Shown: positions 25,147 to 33,549 of the stretch, in pieces | Numbering within the stretch: position 1 is the stretch's first letter | How the letters are laid out: each line of letters opens with the position of its first letter | Assembly (NCBI RefSeq): GCF_025813715.1 | Contig: NZ_CP107532.1 | Coordinates: 2,108,001-2,172,000, forward strand | DNA length: 64,000 nt | DNA from: Methylobacterium sp. FF17 | Lineage (GTDB): Bacteria > Pseudomonadota > Alphaproteobacteria > Rhizobiales > Beijerinckiaceae | Direction of reading: 5' to 3' | Position numbers and translations under genes: made by a program | The notes under the pieces: generated by a model | The model's database searches: none | What the model was told of the DNA's origin: nothing | Seen by the model: the letters and a program-made list of their open reading frames with translations, nothing else

Positions 25147-25485
25147 TTAGGCGAGGAGGGCGGCGGCCAGCGCCAGCGGCAGGGCGAGGAGGGCGGCGGG
25201 GCGAATCCAGCCGGGACGGTACGAGACCAGTCCGACCACGAGGAGGGCGGCCCCGGTCAGCGAGCCGATCCACTGCACGGGCCCGAAATTCCAGTCCGAG
25301 GTGGCGATGGCCGCTGCGAACGAGGCTGCGATGGCGGCCCAGCCGGCCCAGCGCAGGCTCCGGGCGCGGGTGCGGCTCTGGCTCCCTCCGGCGATCGCCC
25401 GGTGGTGGCGATCCATGGACAGGCAGAGGGCGGCCAGGCCCGCGAAGCTCAGGGCGAGGTTGAGGGCGATGGAGAGCGGCGTCAT
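25147..25485 (-). CDS. DUF3325-type iron-uptake membrane protein
   Basis: This 112-residue protein has about four hydrophobic segments: IALNLALSFAGLAALCLSMD, WAGWAAIAASFAAAIATS, LTGAALLVVGLVSY, and a C-terminal LLALPLALAAALLA. Length and pattern fit the DUF3325 family found last in DUF3649-PepSY-DUF3325 operons linked to siderophore uptake. Its ATG overlaps the stop of the PepSY gene (ATGA), so it is translated from the same transcript. The precise role of this family is unknown. Confidence 0.8.
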   Translation of the reverse strand: MTPLSIALNLALSFAGLAALCLSMDRHHRAIAGGSQSRTRARSLRWAGWAAIAASFAAAIATSDWNFGPVQWIGSLTGAALLVVGLVSYRPGWIRPAALLALPLALAAALLA

Positions 25486-27056
25486 GCCTTCACAAGACCT
25501 TTTGCCTTCACAAGACCTTTTGCCTTCACGAAACCTTTTCGCGCGAGATCGTCCCGGGCCATGGCGGTCGAGGCGACCTGGCGCCGGCCCTCGTAGAGCC
25601 CGACCTTTCGGGCGCCGAGGGCGAGGACGAGGCCGAGGCCGAGCATGGCGGCGTCGAACCCGAGGAAATCGAGGCCCCGATCCGTGGTGAGCGCGCTCAC
25701 CACCGGAACCGCGCCGAACAGGAGGCCCGCTGCCAGGCCCATCTCGGCCCAGGCTCGCCGGTGCGGCCGGGCGAGCGGCACCAGGGCGGCGAGGGTCCAG
25801 GCGCCGAAGAAGGCCCCGCCCTCCCAGGTCGCCCGATGCGCCAGATCCACGGGGAGCAGCCGGTTGGCGAGGAACAGGGACGCGATGCCGATGGGCAGGC
25901 CGAGGATCGTGCCGATGTTGAGCCCGCGCACGAGGCGCAGGCCGAGGCCCGGCGCCTCGCCGGCCTTCGGCATCCGGGCGACGCTCCACAGGACGAGGCC
26001 GGTGGCGATGGTGGCCGAGCCCATCAGGCCGCACAGGAAGAACAGCAGGCGCAAGGGGGCGCTCGCGAAATGCGCCTCGTGCAGGCCCGTGAAGCTGGTG
26101 AAGACGTGGGCGGCCGGCTTCATCGTGCCGACGCGCTCCACGACCGCGCCGGAGACCGCGTCGAAGGCGATCTGCGGGTGCTGGTGGGCCAGGCCGTGCG
26201 GCTCCTCGAACACCGCGACCACGGTGGCGTTGGCGTCGCCCGGATTGTTGACGATGACCATCTCCAGGGGCTCGGAGACCTCGGCCTGCGCCCGCGCCAG
26301 GAGCGGCGTCACGGGGGCGGCCTCGGCGGTCCGCCCGGCGGCGGGGCGCCACGTCGTGGTCTGCGCGGCCTCCACGTAGAAGCGCATGTCGTCGCCCTTG
26401 TAGGCGGCCGTGACGCCCCAGGGCATGTACATCACGCCGAGGGTGACGATGCCCGTGTAGGTGATCATGAGGTGGAACGGCAGGGCGAGCACGCCGGTGA
26501 CGTTGTGGGCGTCGAGCCAGCCGCGCTGGGGTGCCTTGTCCCGCCGGAAGGTGAAGAAGTCCGCGAAGATGCGCCGGTGCGTGACGATCCCGGAGATCAG
26601 CGCGATCAGCAAAATCATCGCCGCGCCGCCGACGATCCAGCGGCCGAGCACCGGCATCATCTGGAGTTCGTAGTGAAAGCGATAGAGGAAGTCGCCGCCC
26701 TGAGTCTCCCGCGCCACGGTGGGTGCGCCGGTCTCGACGTCGAGGGTCGCCTGGCCGAGCGGCGCCTCCAGGTTGTCCATCCAGTAGACCCCGATCAGGG
26801 GGCGGTCCGGCTGCGGCAGCGAGACGTACCAGGCCATCGCCTTCGGGGCATGGGTCTTGAGGTAGGCCAGCCCACGCTCCGCGGCCGGGGCCGGCTCAGC
26901 GGGGCCGGCGCGCAGCTCCGGGCGCATCCAGAGGGAGATGTCGGCGCGGTAATAGGTGGCGGTGCCGGTGACGAAGACGGCGAACATCAGCCAGCCGGTG
27001 ACGAGCCCGGCCCAGGTGTGCAGCCAGGCCATGGATTGGCGAAAGCCCTGCCTCAT
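25482..27056 (-). CDS. PepSY-associated transmembrane protein (siderophore uptake type)
   Basis: This 524-residue inner-membrane protein is of the PepSY_TM family, often named as an iron-regulated ferric-siderophore reductase. TM1 is at residues 11-32 (WLHTWAGLVTGWLMFAVFVTG), a periplasmic PepSY region follows, TM2 is near 185-205 (ILLIALISGIVTHRRIF), and more helices follow (LPFHLMITYTGIVTLGVMYM and four near the C terminus). Histidines in HTWAG, THRR and LHEAH could coordinate heme. The C terminus consists of an 18-bp repeat in three copies giving KGFVKAKGLVKAKGLVKA. The start at 27056 overlaps the DUF3649 stop, and the stop overlaps the DUF3325 start. Confidence 0.88.
   Translation of the reverse strand: MRQGFRQSMAWLHTWAGLVTGWLMFAVFVTGTATYYRADISLWMRPELRAGPAEPAPAAERGLAYLKTHAPKAMAWYVSLPQPDRPLIGVYWMDNLEAPLGQATLDVETGAPTVARETQGGDFLYRFHYELQMMPVLGRWIVGGAAMILLIALISGIVTHRRIFADFFTFRRDKAPQRGWLDAHNVTGVLALPFHLMITYTGIVTLGVMYMPWGVTAAYKGDDMRFYVEAAQTTTWRPAAGRTAEAAPVTPLLARAQAEVSEPLEMVIVNNPGDANATVVAVFEEPHGLAHQHPQIAFDAVSGAVVERVGTMKPAAHVFTSFTGLHEAHFASAPLRLLFFLCGLMGSATIATGLVLWSVARMPKAGEAPGLGLRLVRGLNIGTILGLPIGIASLFLANRLLPVDLAHRATWEGGAFFGAWTLAALVPLARPHRRAWAEMGLAAGLLFGAVPVVSALTTDRGLDFLGFDAAMLGLGLVLALGARKVGLYEGRRQVASTAMARDDLARKGFVKAKGLVKAKGLVKA
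25486..25539. repeat. Three 18-bp tandem repeats in the PepSY gene end
   Basis: The unit GCCTTCACAAGACCTTTT occurs at 25486-25503 and 25504-25521, with a variant (CACGAAACC) at 25522-25539. It is in frame and encodes the Lys/Ala/Leu/Val-rich C-terminal tail of the PepSY protein. Copy-number change would add or remove six residues. The block lies next to the overlapping start of the DUF3325 gene. Confidence 0.9.
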
Positions 27057-27391
27057 GCCGGCGGCCCCATCGGATTGAGCGAGAGCGCGACCCAGAGGCC
27101 GAGCCCGAGCAGCGCCAGGGGCAGGCCGAGGCCGATCGCGGCGCGCGTCAGCGTGCGCGCGGCAAAGACCCACACCACCGCGCCCGCCAGGATCGCGAAA
27201 CTGAGGAGGGTGGCGGTGGCGACCGCCTCGGAGCGCACCATCGGCAGAGTGAGCGACAGGAAGGCGGTGGCGAGCGCGGCGACGCCGTAGCCGCCGAAGG
27301 CCGCGAGCAGCACGCGCGCCGCCACCGCCGAGCGGTAGCGCCAGCCGCGCCTGGAGCGGTCCCTGTCGATGGAGCCGGAAACATTCGCCAC
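27053..27391 (-). CDS. DUF3649-type iron-uptake membrane protein
   Basis: This 112-residue protein has three to four hydrophobic segments (about residues 20-45 VLLAAFGGYGVAALATAFLS, then TLLSFAILAGAVVWVFA, then LGLPLALLGLGLWVALSL). They match the DUF3649 family that precedes PepSY proteins in siderophore operons. The best start is the GTG at 27391, with GAAGG upstream. A longer TTG-started frame to 27448 has a poor N terminus. It is first of three overlapping genes. No TonB-dependent receptor lies beside the operon in this window. Confidence 0.72.
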   Translation of the reverse strand: MANVSGSIDRDRSRRGWRYRSAVAARVLLAAFGGYGVAALATAFLSLTLPMVRSEAVATATLLSFAILAGAVVWVFAARTLTRAAIGLGLPLALLGLGLWVALSLNPMGPPA

Positions 27392-27774
27392 GGACAACAC
27401 CTTCGAGCAGACGGCAACATGCCAATGCGTAACACGCGCCGGCAACAACGGGCGCCGGTCCGGCCCGAGGCGAACCTGGACGACCGGACGTCATCGACGC
27501 CAACACCATCGCGCCGGCGCGGTGCGACCCCGCTATAGCGAGCGTGGTCTTGGGGCGGCAAACGCTATGTTATGGAACGATTCCAAACGAATGCCGTGTG
27601 AGTCGCACGGGAGCACCGGATCGCGACCGGGTCCGACCGTGGCGGATCGGTTCGATCGCGCCGAAATCGTGTTGACGGACCGCAGGTCTTCTCCTGTGCC
27701 GCCGAGGCGCGGCTTACGATAAGGTGGCCGGCAGCGCCCCGCCGAACCGCCCGAGAACCGCGAAGACAGCCATC
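27392..27774. other. Divergent intergenic region, iron operon and orphan minC
   Basis: This 383-base gap lies between the DUF3649 gene (minus) and the second minC (plus). It is less GC-rich around 27535-27610. The only dyad I see is TGGAA-CGA-TTCCA at 27573-27585, too short to assign to a regulator. No gene or structured RNA is supported. Confidence 0.4.
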
Positions 27775-28479
27775 GTGACCGCAAACGCCTCCCGTCCCCC
27801 GATCCGCTTTCGCGGCCGCTCGTTCATGGCCCTGGTGCTCGCCCCGGTGCTGCCCGTCACCGAGTGGCTCGACGACCTCGACGCGCTGGCCCGGCGCTCG
27901 CCGGCCTTCTTCGTGGGGCGGCCCGTGATCCTCGACGTCTCGGGGCTCGACCTCGACCGGGACAGCCTCCTCCACCTCGTCGCGGAGCTTGCCGCCCGCG
28001 ACGTCGCGGTGATGGGCATCGAGGGCGCGGCCCCCGGGCAACTCGGGGCCGGTCTACCGCCGCCCCCGGCCGGTGGGCGCCCGGTGGAGGCGGTGCCTGC
28101 GCCGGAAGCGGCCCCGGACGCGCCCGTCGTGCCGGCGGCGCCCGCCCCGTTCCGCTCCCTCATCCTCGACGCGCCGGTGCGCTCCGGCCAGACCATCCTC
28201 CACCTCGAAGGGGACATCACCGTGATGGGCTCGGTGGCGTCCGGCGCCGAGGTGATCGCGGGCGGCTCGCTCCACGTCTACGGGGCGCTGCGCGGCCGCG
28301 CGATCGCGGGGGCGGCCGGCAACCCGGAGGCGCGCATCACCTGCCGGAGGTTCGAGCCCGAGCTCATCGCCATCGACGGCCTCTACCGCACCGCCGACGA
28401 CCTCGGCCCCGTGCAGCGCGGGTTGCCGGCGCAGGTCCGGCTGGAGGGCGACGCCATCAAGGTGGCGGCGTTGGAATAG
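27775..28479 (+). CDS. Second MinC-like protein, not linked to minD or minE
   Basis: This 234-residue protein is clearly a MinC paralogue. Its N-terminal domain (RFRGRSFMALVLAP, PVILDVSGL) and C-terminal beta-helix (APVRSGQTILHLEGDITVMG, SVASGAEVIAGGS, HVYGALRGRAIAGAAGNPEA) closely follow the minC product at 11170-11883. The linker is Ala/Pro-rich, and the MinD-contact motif RSGQ is kept. It starts with GTG like the first copy. It stands alone between an iron-uptake operon and an EamA transporter, so it is a duplicated or acquired division inhibitor that would have to share MinD. Whether it is expressed and blocks FtsZ is unknown. Confidence 0.88.
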   Translation: MTANASRPPIRFRGRSFMALVLAPVLPVTEWLDDLDALARRSPAFFVGRPVILDVSGLDLDRDSLLHLVAELAARDVAVMGIEGAAPGQLGAGLPPPPAGGRPVEAVPAPEAAPDAPVVPAAPAPFRSLILDAPVRSGQTILHLEGDITVMGSVASGAEVIAGGSLHVYGALRGRAIAGAAGNPEARITCRRFEPELIAIDGLYRTADDLGPVQRGLPAQVRLEGDAIKVAALE

Positions 28480-28635
28480 CGGCTTCGCGGAGAACGGGTC
28501 GGCGACGAAGACGCGTCTCGGAGGGGACAGGAGTCGTCCCGCCTGCGCAATTGAAAATTGTGGTGCAAGGAACGGGATGCGCGCCCTGGTGGCGTGGCAT
28601 AGGCGTGGACACGCGCAAGCCGAAAGGACAGCCCC

Positions 28636-29610
28636 GTGCCAGCCCCTGTGAATCGCACCATGTCGGCTACCGAATCGGCGATGCTGCTCGCCCTCTCCAT
28701 CCTCTGGGGTGGATCGTTCTTCTTCACGGGCATCGCCCTTCAGGCGCTGCCTCCCGTCACCCTCGTCGTTCTGCGTGTCGGCTTGGCGGCGCTCATCCTG
28801 AACCTGAGCTTGCCCCTCGCAGGATTGCGCCCGCCCCGCGAAGTCCGGGTCTGGGCGGCATTCCTCGCCATGGGGCTCCTGAACAACGTGGTTCCCTTCT
28901 GCCTCATCGTCTGGGGGCAAACACAGATCGCCTCCGGACTTGCGGCCATCCTGAACGCCACGACGCCGCTCTTCGCCGTTGCCGTAGCCCACCTGCTGAC
29001 CGCCGATGAGCGGATGACCGGGAACCGGCTTGCGGGCGTTCTCGTGGGCTTCGTCGGCGTCGCCGTGATGATCGGACCCGTCGTGCTCGCGGGGCTGGGC
29101 GCGAACGTGCTGGCGCAGCTGGCCGTCCTCGTCGCGGCGCTGTCCTACGCGGTCGCGGGGGTGTTCGGCCGGCGCTTCAGGGCGATGGGCGTGGCGCCGA
29201 TGGCGACGGCGGCCGGGCAGGTCACGGCCTCCACACTGCTGCTGCTGCCGGTGGCGATCATCGTGGATCGGCCATGGACGCTCCCCGTGCCGGGCCTGCC
29301 CGTCTGGGGTGCGGTGCTCGGGATCGCGGTCTTGTCCACCGCGCTGGCTTACGTGCTGTACTTCCGCATCCTGGCGACGGCTGGTGCGACGAACCTCTCG
29401 CTGGTCACCTTTCTCATCCCGATCTCGGCCATCATGCTGGGCACCCTCGTCCTGGGCGAGCACCTCGATCCCAGGCACTACCTCGGTATGGCCCTCGTCG
29501 GCTGCGGCCTCGCGGCCATCGATGGGCGGCTTCTGCGCTTCGTCAGACCGCCGCGACCGGGTCCTTCCCGCCCCGATGCCCCCGAGATCCATCAGGGGCA
29601 GGACATCTGA
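28636..29610 (+). CDS. EamA/DMT-superfamily transporter
   Basis: This 324-residue protein has ten membrane helices built from two EamA repeats (about residues 12-145 and 155-295). Typical signatures are LSILWGGSFFFTGIAL near the N terminus, NNVVPFCLIVWGQTQIASG, and the second-repeat end ISAIMLGTLVLGEHLDP with YLGMALVGCGLAAI. Proteins of this group export amino acids, metabolites or drugs, and the substrate cannot be predicted. The GTG start has AAAGGA 8 bases upstream. The gene is monocistronic. It converges with the crotonase-fold gene. Confidence 0.9.
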   Translation: MPAPVNRTMSATESAMLLALSILWGGSFFFTGIALQALPPVTLVVLRVGLAALILNLSLPLAGLRPPREVRVWAAFLAMGLLNNVVPFCLIVWGQTQIASGLAAILNATTPLFAVAVAHLLTADERMTGNRLAGVLVGFVGVAVMIGPVVLAGLGANVLAQLAVLVAALSYAVAGVFGRRFRAMGVAPMATAAGQVTASTLLLLPVAIIVDRPWTLPVPGLPVWGAVLGIAVLSTALAYVLYFRILATAGATNLSLVTFLIPISAIMLGTLVLGEHLDPRHYLGMALVGCGLAAIDGRLLRFVRPPRPGPSRPDAPEIHQGQDI

Positions 29611-29692
29611 CCGGTCGAGCCGTCAGGTCTGGAGATGGGAAGACGCCATCGGAGTTCGGTTCGTGCCGACAGCAGGTCCCGACCCCAGGCGG

Positions 29693-30487
29693 CTACCGCC
29701 CCGTCCACACGGGCGGGCGCTTGGCCAGGAACGCCTCCATGCCCTCGCGAAAGTCCGCGCTGGTGTAGCAGAGGCGGATGAGGTCGTCGCCGGGGCGGGT
29801 CTCGCCCTCGGCGTCCTCGCCCTGGAGGCGGCGGAGCCCCTCCTTCGTCGCCCGCAGGGTGAGGGGGGCGTGGCCCGCCACCAGGGTCGCGAGGTCCGTG
29901 GCACGCTGTGCGAGGGCCTGCGGATCCTCGACCACGTCGCCGACGAAGCCGATGGCCAGCGCCTCCTCGGCCCCGATGAGGCGGGCGGTGAAGATCATAT
30001 CCTTGACCCGCGCCGGGCCGATCAGGTTCGAGAGCCGGCGCAGATTGCCCAGCGACAGGCAATTGCCGAGCGTCCGGGCGATGGGAAAGCCGATCCTGGC
30101 GTCGCGGGTGGCGATACGCAGGTCGCAGGCCGCCGCGATGGCCGCGCCGCCGCCGGTGCAGGCGCCGGCGATCGCCGCGATGGTCGGAACGGACAGGCGT
30201 TCCAGGGCGCCCATCACCAGGTCCATGAAGCGCTCGTAGTCGATCGCGTCCTGCCCGGAGGTAAAGCCGCGGAACTGGGCGATGTCCGTGCCCGCCGCGA
30301 AGGCCCTGTCGCCCGCTCCGGTGATGATCAGCGCCTTGATATCCGCATCGGCCTCGATGCGCGCGCAGGTGTCGATCAGCCCCTGGTACATGCCGAAGGT
30401 CAGCGCGTTGCGCGCCTGCGGCCGGTTGAGGGTGACGCGGCCGATGCCGTCCTCGGCCGCGTACAGGATCTCGTCGGTGCTGGTCAT
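29693..30487 (-). CDS. Crotonase-fold protein lacking the hydratase glutamates
   Basis: This 264-residue protein of the enoyl-CoA hydratase/isomerase superfamily has the CoA-binding and oxyanion-hole elements RAFAAGTDIAQFRG and GACTGGGAAIAAACDL. The two glutamates of true enoyl-CoA hydratases are absent. In the GGGCE-type position the sequence reads GGGAA, and in the GQPE-type position it reads GFPI. It therefore probably catalyses another reaction on an acyl-CoA, such as isomerisation, hydrolysis or decarboxylation. The ATG at 30487 is the family start; the frame runs open upstream as the shadow of the PPK2 gene. It is co-oriented with PPK2, 74 bases downstream of it. Confidence 0.88.
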   Translation of the reverse strand: MTSTDEILYAAEDGIGRVTLNRPQARNALTFGMYQGLIDTCARIEADADIKALIITGAGDRAFAAGTDIAQFRGFTSGQDAIDYERFMDLVMGALERLSVPTIAAIAGACTGGGAAIAAACDLRIATRDARIGFPIARTLGNCLSLGNLRRLSNLIGPARVKDMIFTARLIGAEEALAIGFVGDVVEDPQALAQRATDLATLVAGHAPLTLRATKEGLRRLQGEDAEGETRPGDDLIRLCYTSADFREGMEAFLAKRPPVWTGR

Positions 30488-30561
30488 CGGGTCCCGGCGT
30501 CTCGCATGGGCGGATCGAACCCGCCCATGTCGCCCATCGCAGCCAGCCCCGGCAAGGCGGC

Positions 30562-31479
30562 TCAGAACACCGAGGGTACGAACATCTCGGCCGGCACGGG
30601 ATGGCGGGTGTAGTCGTCGTGGCGCTCGCGGTCCGGCAGGTGCACGGGCGGGTGCTCGACGTCGCCGTAGGGGATCTGCGTCAGGAGGTGGCTGATGCAG
30701 TTGAGGCGGGCGCGCTTCTTGTCCACCGCCTCGACCACCCACCACGGCGCCTCCGGGATGTGGGTGCGGGCCAGCATGTCTTCCTTGGCCTTCGTGTAGT
30801 CCTCCCAGCGGCGGCGGGACTGCACGTCCATCGGCGAGAGCTTCCACTGCTTCAGCGGATCGTGGATGCGCATGTTGAAGCGGAAGGCCTGCTCGTCGTC
30901 GGTGATCGAGAACCAGTACTTCAGCACGATGATCCCGGAGCGGGTCAGCATGCGCTCGAACTCGGGCACGGAGCGGAAGAACTCCTCGACCTCGTCGGGC
31001 GAGCAGAAGCCCATCACGCGCTCGACGCCGGCGCGGTTGTACCAGGAGCGGTCGAACAGCACGATCTCGCCGCCGGCCGGCAGGTGCGTGACGTAGCGCT
31101 GGAAGTACCATTGCGTGCGCTCGCGCTCGCTCGGGGCCGGCAGCGCGGCCACGCGGCAGACGCGCGGGTTGAGGCGCTGGGTGATGCGCTTGATGACGCC
31201 GCCCTTGCCCGCCGAATCGCGGCCCTCGAAGATCACGACGACGCGCAGCTTCTGCGCCTGGACCCAGTCCTGGAGCCGCACCAGTTCGTGCTGGAGGCGG
31301 AAGAGTTCGCGGAAATAGACCTTGCGGTCGAGGCCCGCCGGACGCGCGGGCTGGCCGAGTTCGTCGGCCAGGCGTTCGAGGCGCTCGTCCTCCATCTCGA
31401 GTTCGAGTTCCTCGTCGAAATCGTCCGCGACCTCCCGGCGGATGGCCTCGACCTCCGCTGCCCGCTGCGCGCTGTCCAT
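30562..31479 (-). CDS. ppk2: Polyphosphate kinase 2 (PPK2)
   Basis: This 305-residue enzyme transfers phosphate between polyphosphate and a nucleoside phosphate. Motifs are the Walker A loop FEGRDSAGKGGVIKRI, the Walker B and lid region LFDRSWYNRAGVERVMGFC, and the PPK2 C-terminal conserved WKLSPMDVQSRRRWEDYTKA and PWWVVEAVDKKRARLN. An acidic N terminus of about 50 residues precedes the domain. The ATG at 31479 is favoured by GGGGTGG 8 bases upstream; a GTG four codons before is possible. Whether it uses GDP, ADP or AMP is not decided by sequence alone. It is followed by the crotonase-fold gene. Confidence 0.93.
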   Translation of the reverse strand: MDSAQRAAEVEAIRREVADDFDEELELEMEDERLERLADELGQPARPAGLDRKVYFRELFRLQHELVRLQDWVQAQKLRVVVIFEGRDSAGKGGVIKRITQRLNPRVCRVAALPAPSERERTQWYFQRYVTHLPAGGEIVLFDRSWYNRAGVERVMGFCSPDEVEEFFRSVPEFERMLTRSGIIVLKYWFSITDDEQAFRFNMRIHDPLKQWKLSPMDVQSRRRWEDYTKAKEDMLARTHIPEAPWWVVEAVDKKRARLNCISHLLTQIPYGDVEHPPVHLPDRERHDDYTRHPVPAEMFVPSVF

Positions 31480-31656
31480 CTCGTGATCCACCCCGTGCCG
31501 AACGTCCGGCGGGCTTAGATCACCGTTTCATGACAGCCTTGATACGGCAGGGACCCGATACCGCAGGGATCCGGGAACGCGACCGGCTCCCGACGTGTTG
31601 ATGGTCAAGCTGCGCCATTTCTCCACTTGGCGCCCCACACGAACGAGGGTCATCCC

Positions 31657-31785
31657 ATGAGCCTGATCGGACGCATCGTCACCAAGCTCCTCGGCAACGA
31701 GGACCGTCCCGTCGTGCGCGACGAGCGCAACTACGAGTCCGGCACCCCGCTCGGCCGTCTCGTGACCAAGATCCTGCGCAAGTAG
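31657..31785 (+). CDS. Small protein with internal duplication (42 aa)
   Basis: This 42-codon gene is too short for most gene calls but looks real. GAGGG lies 8 bases before the ATG, the composition is sensible, and it has an internal duplication: LIGRIVTKLLG at residues 3-13 and PLGRLVTKILRK at 31-42. Both copies would be amphipathic, cationic helices of the R-V-T-K-h-L type, joined by an acidic, turn-prone linker (NEDRPVVRDERNYESG). Such a peptide could lie on a membrane or bind a partner. It is flanked by a hairpin after the stop and stands alone between PPK2 and the ABC-F gene. Confidence 0.65.
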   Translation: MSLIGRIVTKLLGNEDRPVVRDERNYESGTPLGRLVTKILRK

Positions 31786-31793
31786 AGCGATCG

Positions 31794-31817
31794 GCCGGGC
31801 GGTTCAGGCCGCCCGGC
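31794..31817. terminator. Hairpin between convergent genes
   Basis: The perfect 9-bp stem GCCGGGCGG / CCGCCCGGC with a 6-base loop TTCAGG lies just after the 42-residue gene and covers the end of the convergent ABC-F gene (stop at 31804). It lacks a clear T-run on either strand, so it may work with Rho or simply protect 3' ends. Confidence 0.5.
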
Positions 31818-33429
31818 GCTTGGACTTCTTCTCGCGCCCCTGCCCGGGGGCGCGCTGGCCGGCGCGGGCCCGGTCGAGGACGAATTTCGCGTAATCGTCC
31901 ATGTCGCCGGAGAACGGCTTGACCGTGTTGTCGGCCGCGAGCCACAGGCGGTCGGCCACGAGTTCCATCAGCGAACGATCGTGGGTGATGAGGATGACCG
32001 CTCCGCCGTAGTCGTTCAGCGCATCGAGCAGGGCTCTGCGGCTGTCGATGTCGAGGTGGTTGGTCGGCTCGTCGAGGATGAGCAGGTGCGGTGCCTGCAT
32101 CGCCACGAGGTTGAGGAGCAGGCGTGCCCGCTCGCCGCCCGAGAGCGCATCCACCGTCGTCTCCTGCTTGTCGAAGGGAAGGCCGAAGCTCGCGAGCTTG
32201 GCGCGCCGCGCCGATTCGCTGTCATCGGGCCGCTCGCGCCGGATGATGGCGAGCGGCGTGTCCTTCGGGTCCAGCGCCTCGATCTGATGCTGGTGGAACC
32301 AGCCGACCTGGACCCGTCCCTCCCGCACCATCCGGCCGTCCCGCACCTGCAGCGCGCCCGCCGCCATCTTGGCGAAGGTCGACTTGCCGGCGCCGTTGAC
32401 GCCGAGCAGCCCGATGCGGTCGTCCACGTCGAGGGTGAGGTTGAGGTCACGCAGCACCGGCGCATCGTCGCCGTAGGCGATGGTGGCGTCGGTCAGGTGC
32501 ATCAGCGGCGGCGCCAGGGGGCGCTTCGGCGAGGGCAGGTGGAACGGGGCCACGTGCTCCTCGATCGTGGTGGCGATCGGCTCCAGCTTGGCGAGGCGCT
32601 TGACGCGGGACTGCGCCTGCGCGGCCTTCGAGGCCTTGGCCTTGAAGCGGTCGATGAAGCTCTGGAGATGCGCCCGCTCTGCCTCCTGCTTCTGCTTCGT
32701 GGACGCCTGCAGGCGGGCCTTCTCCGCCCGGCGCTTCTCGAAATCGTCGTAGCCGCCCGTATAGAGTTCCAGCTTCTCGCCGGCCACGTGCAGGATCGCG
32801 TCGACCGAGTTGTTCAGCAATTCGCGGTCGTGGCTGATGATCAGGGCCGAATGCGGGTAGCGCTTGAGCCGGGCCTCCAGCCACAGGGCGCCTTCCAGGT
32901 CGAGGTAGTTGGTCGGCTCGTCGAGGAGCAGCATGTCGGGCTCGGCGAAGAGCGCGGCGGCGAGTGCCACGCGCATGCGCCAGCCGCCCGAGAACTCCGC
33001 CATCGGCCGGGTCAGGTCCTCCACCGAGAAGCCGAGGCCCGCCAGGATCTCGCCCGCCCGCGCCGGCGCACGGTCGGCGTCGATCTCGATGAGGCGGGCG
33101 TAGATCTCGCCCATGCGCTCGGGGGCGGCGGTCTCGAGTTCGGCGTTCAGGGACTCCCTCTCCACGTCCGCCGCCAGGATCGTGTCGATGAGGCTGACCG
33201 GCGTCGCCGGATGCTCCTGGTCGACGGAGGCGACCCGTGCGGTCTTCGGAAGCAGGATGGCGCCGCCATCGGGCTGCAATTCGCCGAGGATGATCTTGAA
33301 GAGGGTCGACTTGCCGACGCCGTTGCGGCCCACCAGCCCGACCTTGGAGCCCGGCGGCACGGCGACGCTGGCGCGGTCGAAGAAGCGCCGGCCCCAGGCG
33401 TTGAAGGTGAGGTCTTCGATCTGGATCAT
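31804..33429 (-). CDS. ABC-F family ATPase (ribosome-associated type)
   Basis: This 541-residue protein has two nucleotide-binding domains and no membrane segment. Domain 1 has Walker A GLVGRNGVGKSTLF and signature AEFSGGWRMRVALA with LLLDEPTNYLDLEG. A charged linker follows (about residues 245-300, KRRAEKARLQASTKQKQEAE), then domain 2 with Walker A GLLGVNGAGKSTFAKM, signature DALSGGERARLLLNL and LILDEPTNHLDIDSR. The Uup/Ettan group acts on translating ribosomes or resistance; which member this is cannot be told. The C terminus is a short Lys/Arg tail. The ATG at 33429 begins the canonical MIQIEDLTF. Confidence 0.93.
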   Translation of the reverse strand: MIQIEDLTFNAWGRRFFDRASVAVPPGSKVGLVGRNGVGKSTLFKIILGELQPDGGAILLPKTARVASVDQEHPATPVSLIDTILAADVERESLNAELETAAPERMGEIYARLIEIDADRAPARAGEILAGLGFSVEDLTRPMAEFSGGWRMRVALAAALFAEPDMLLLDEPTNYLDLEGALWLEARLKRYPHSALIISHDRELLNNSVDAILHVAGEKLELYTGGYDDFEKRRAEKARLQASTKQKQEAERAHLQSFIDRFKAKASKAAQAQSRVKRLAKLEPIATTIEEHVAPFHLPSPKRPLAPPLMHLTDATIAYGDDAPVLRDLNLTLDVDDRIGLLGVNGAGKSTFAKMAAGALQVRDGRMVREGRVQVGWFHQHQIEALDPKDTPLAIIRRERPDDSESARRAKLASFGLPFDKQETTVDALSGGERARLLLNLVAMQAPHLLILDEPTNHLDIDSRRALLDALNDYGGAVILITHDRSLMELVADRLWLAADNTVKPFSGDMDDYAKFVLDRARAGQRAPGQGREKKSKRRAA

Positions 33430-33549
33430 GCTGTGGGTTCGCCGGGGCGCGGGCACCGAACGGACCCGGACGCGGCGCGAACCTTATCGCACCGCACCAT
33501 GCGGCGCGAGGGGCGTGGCGCGCAACCGGCCCCCTCGCGCCGCGCGCCC

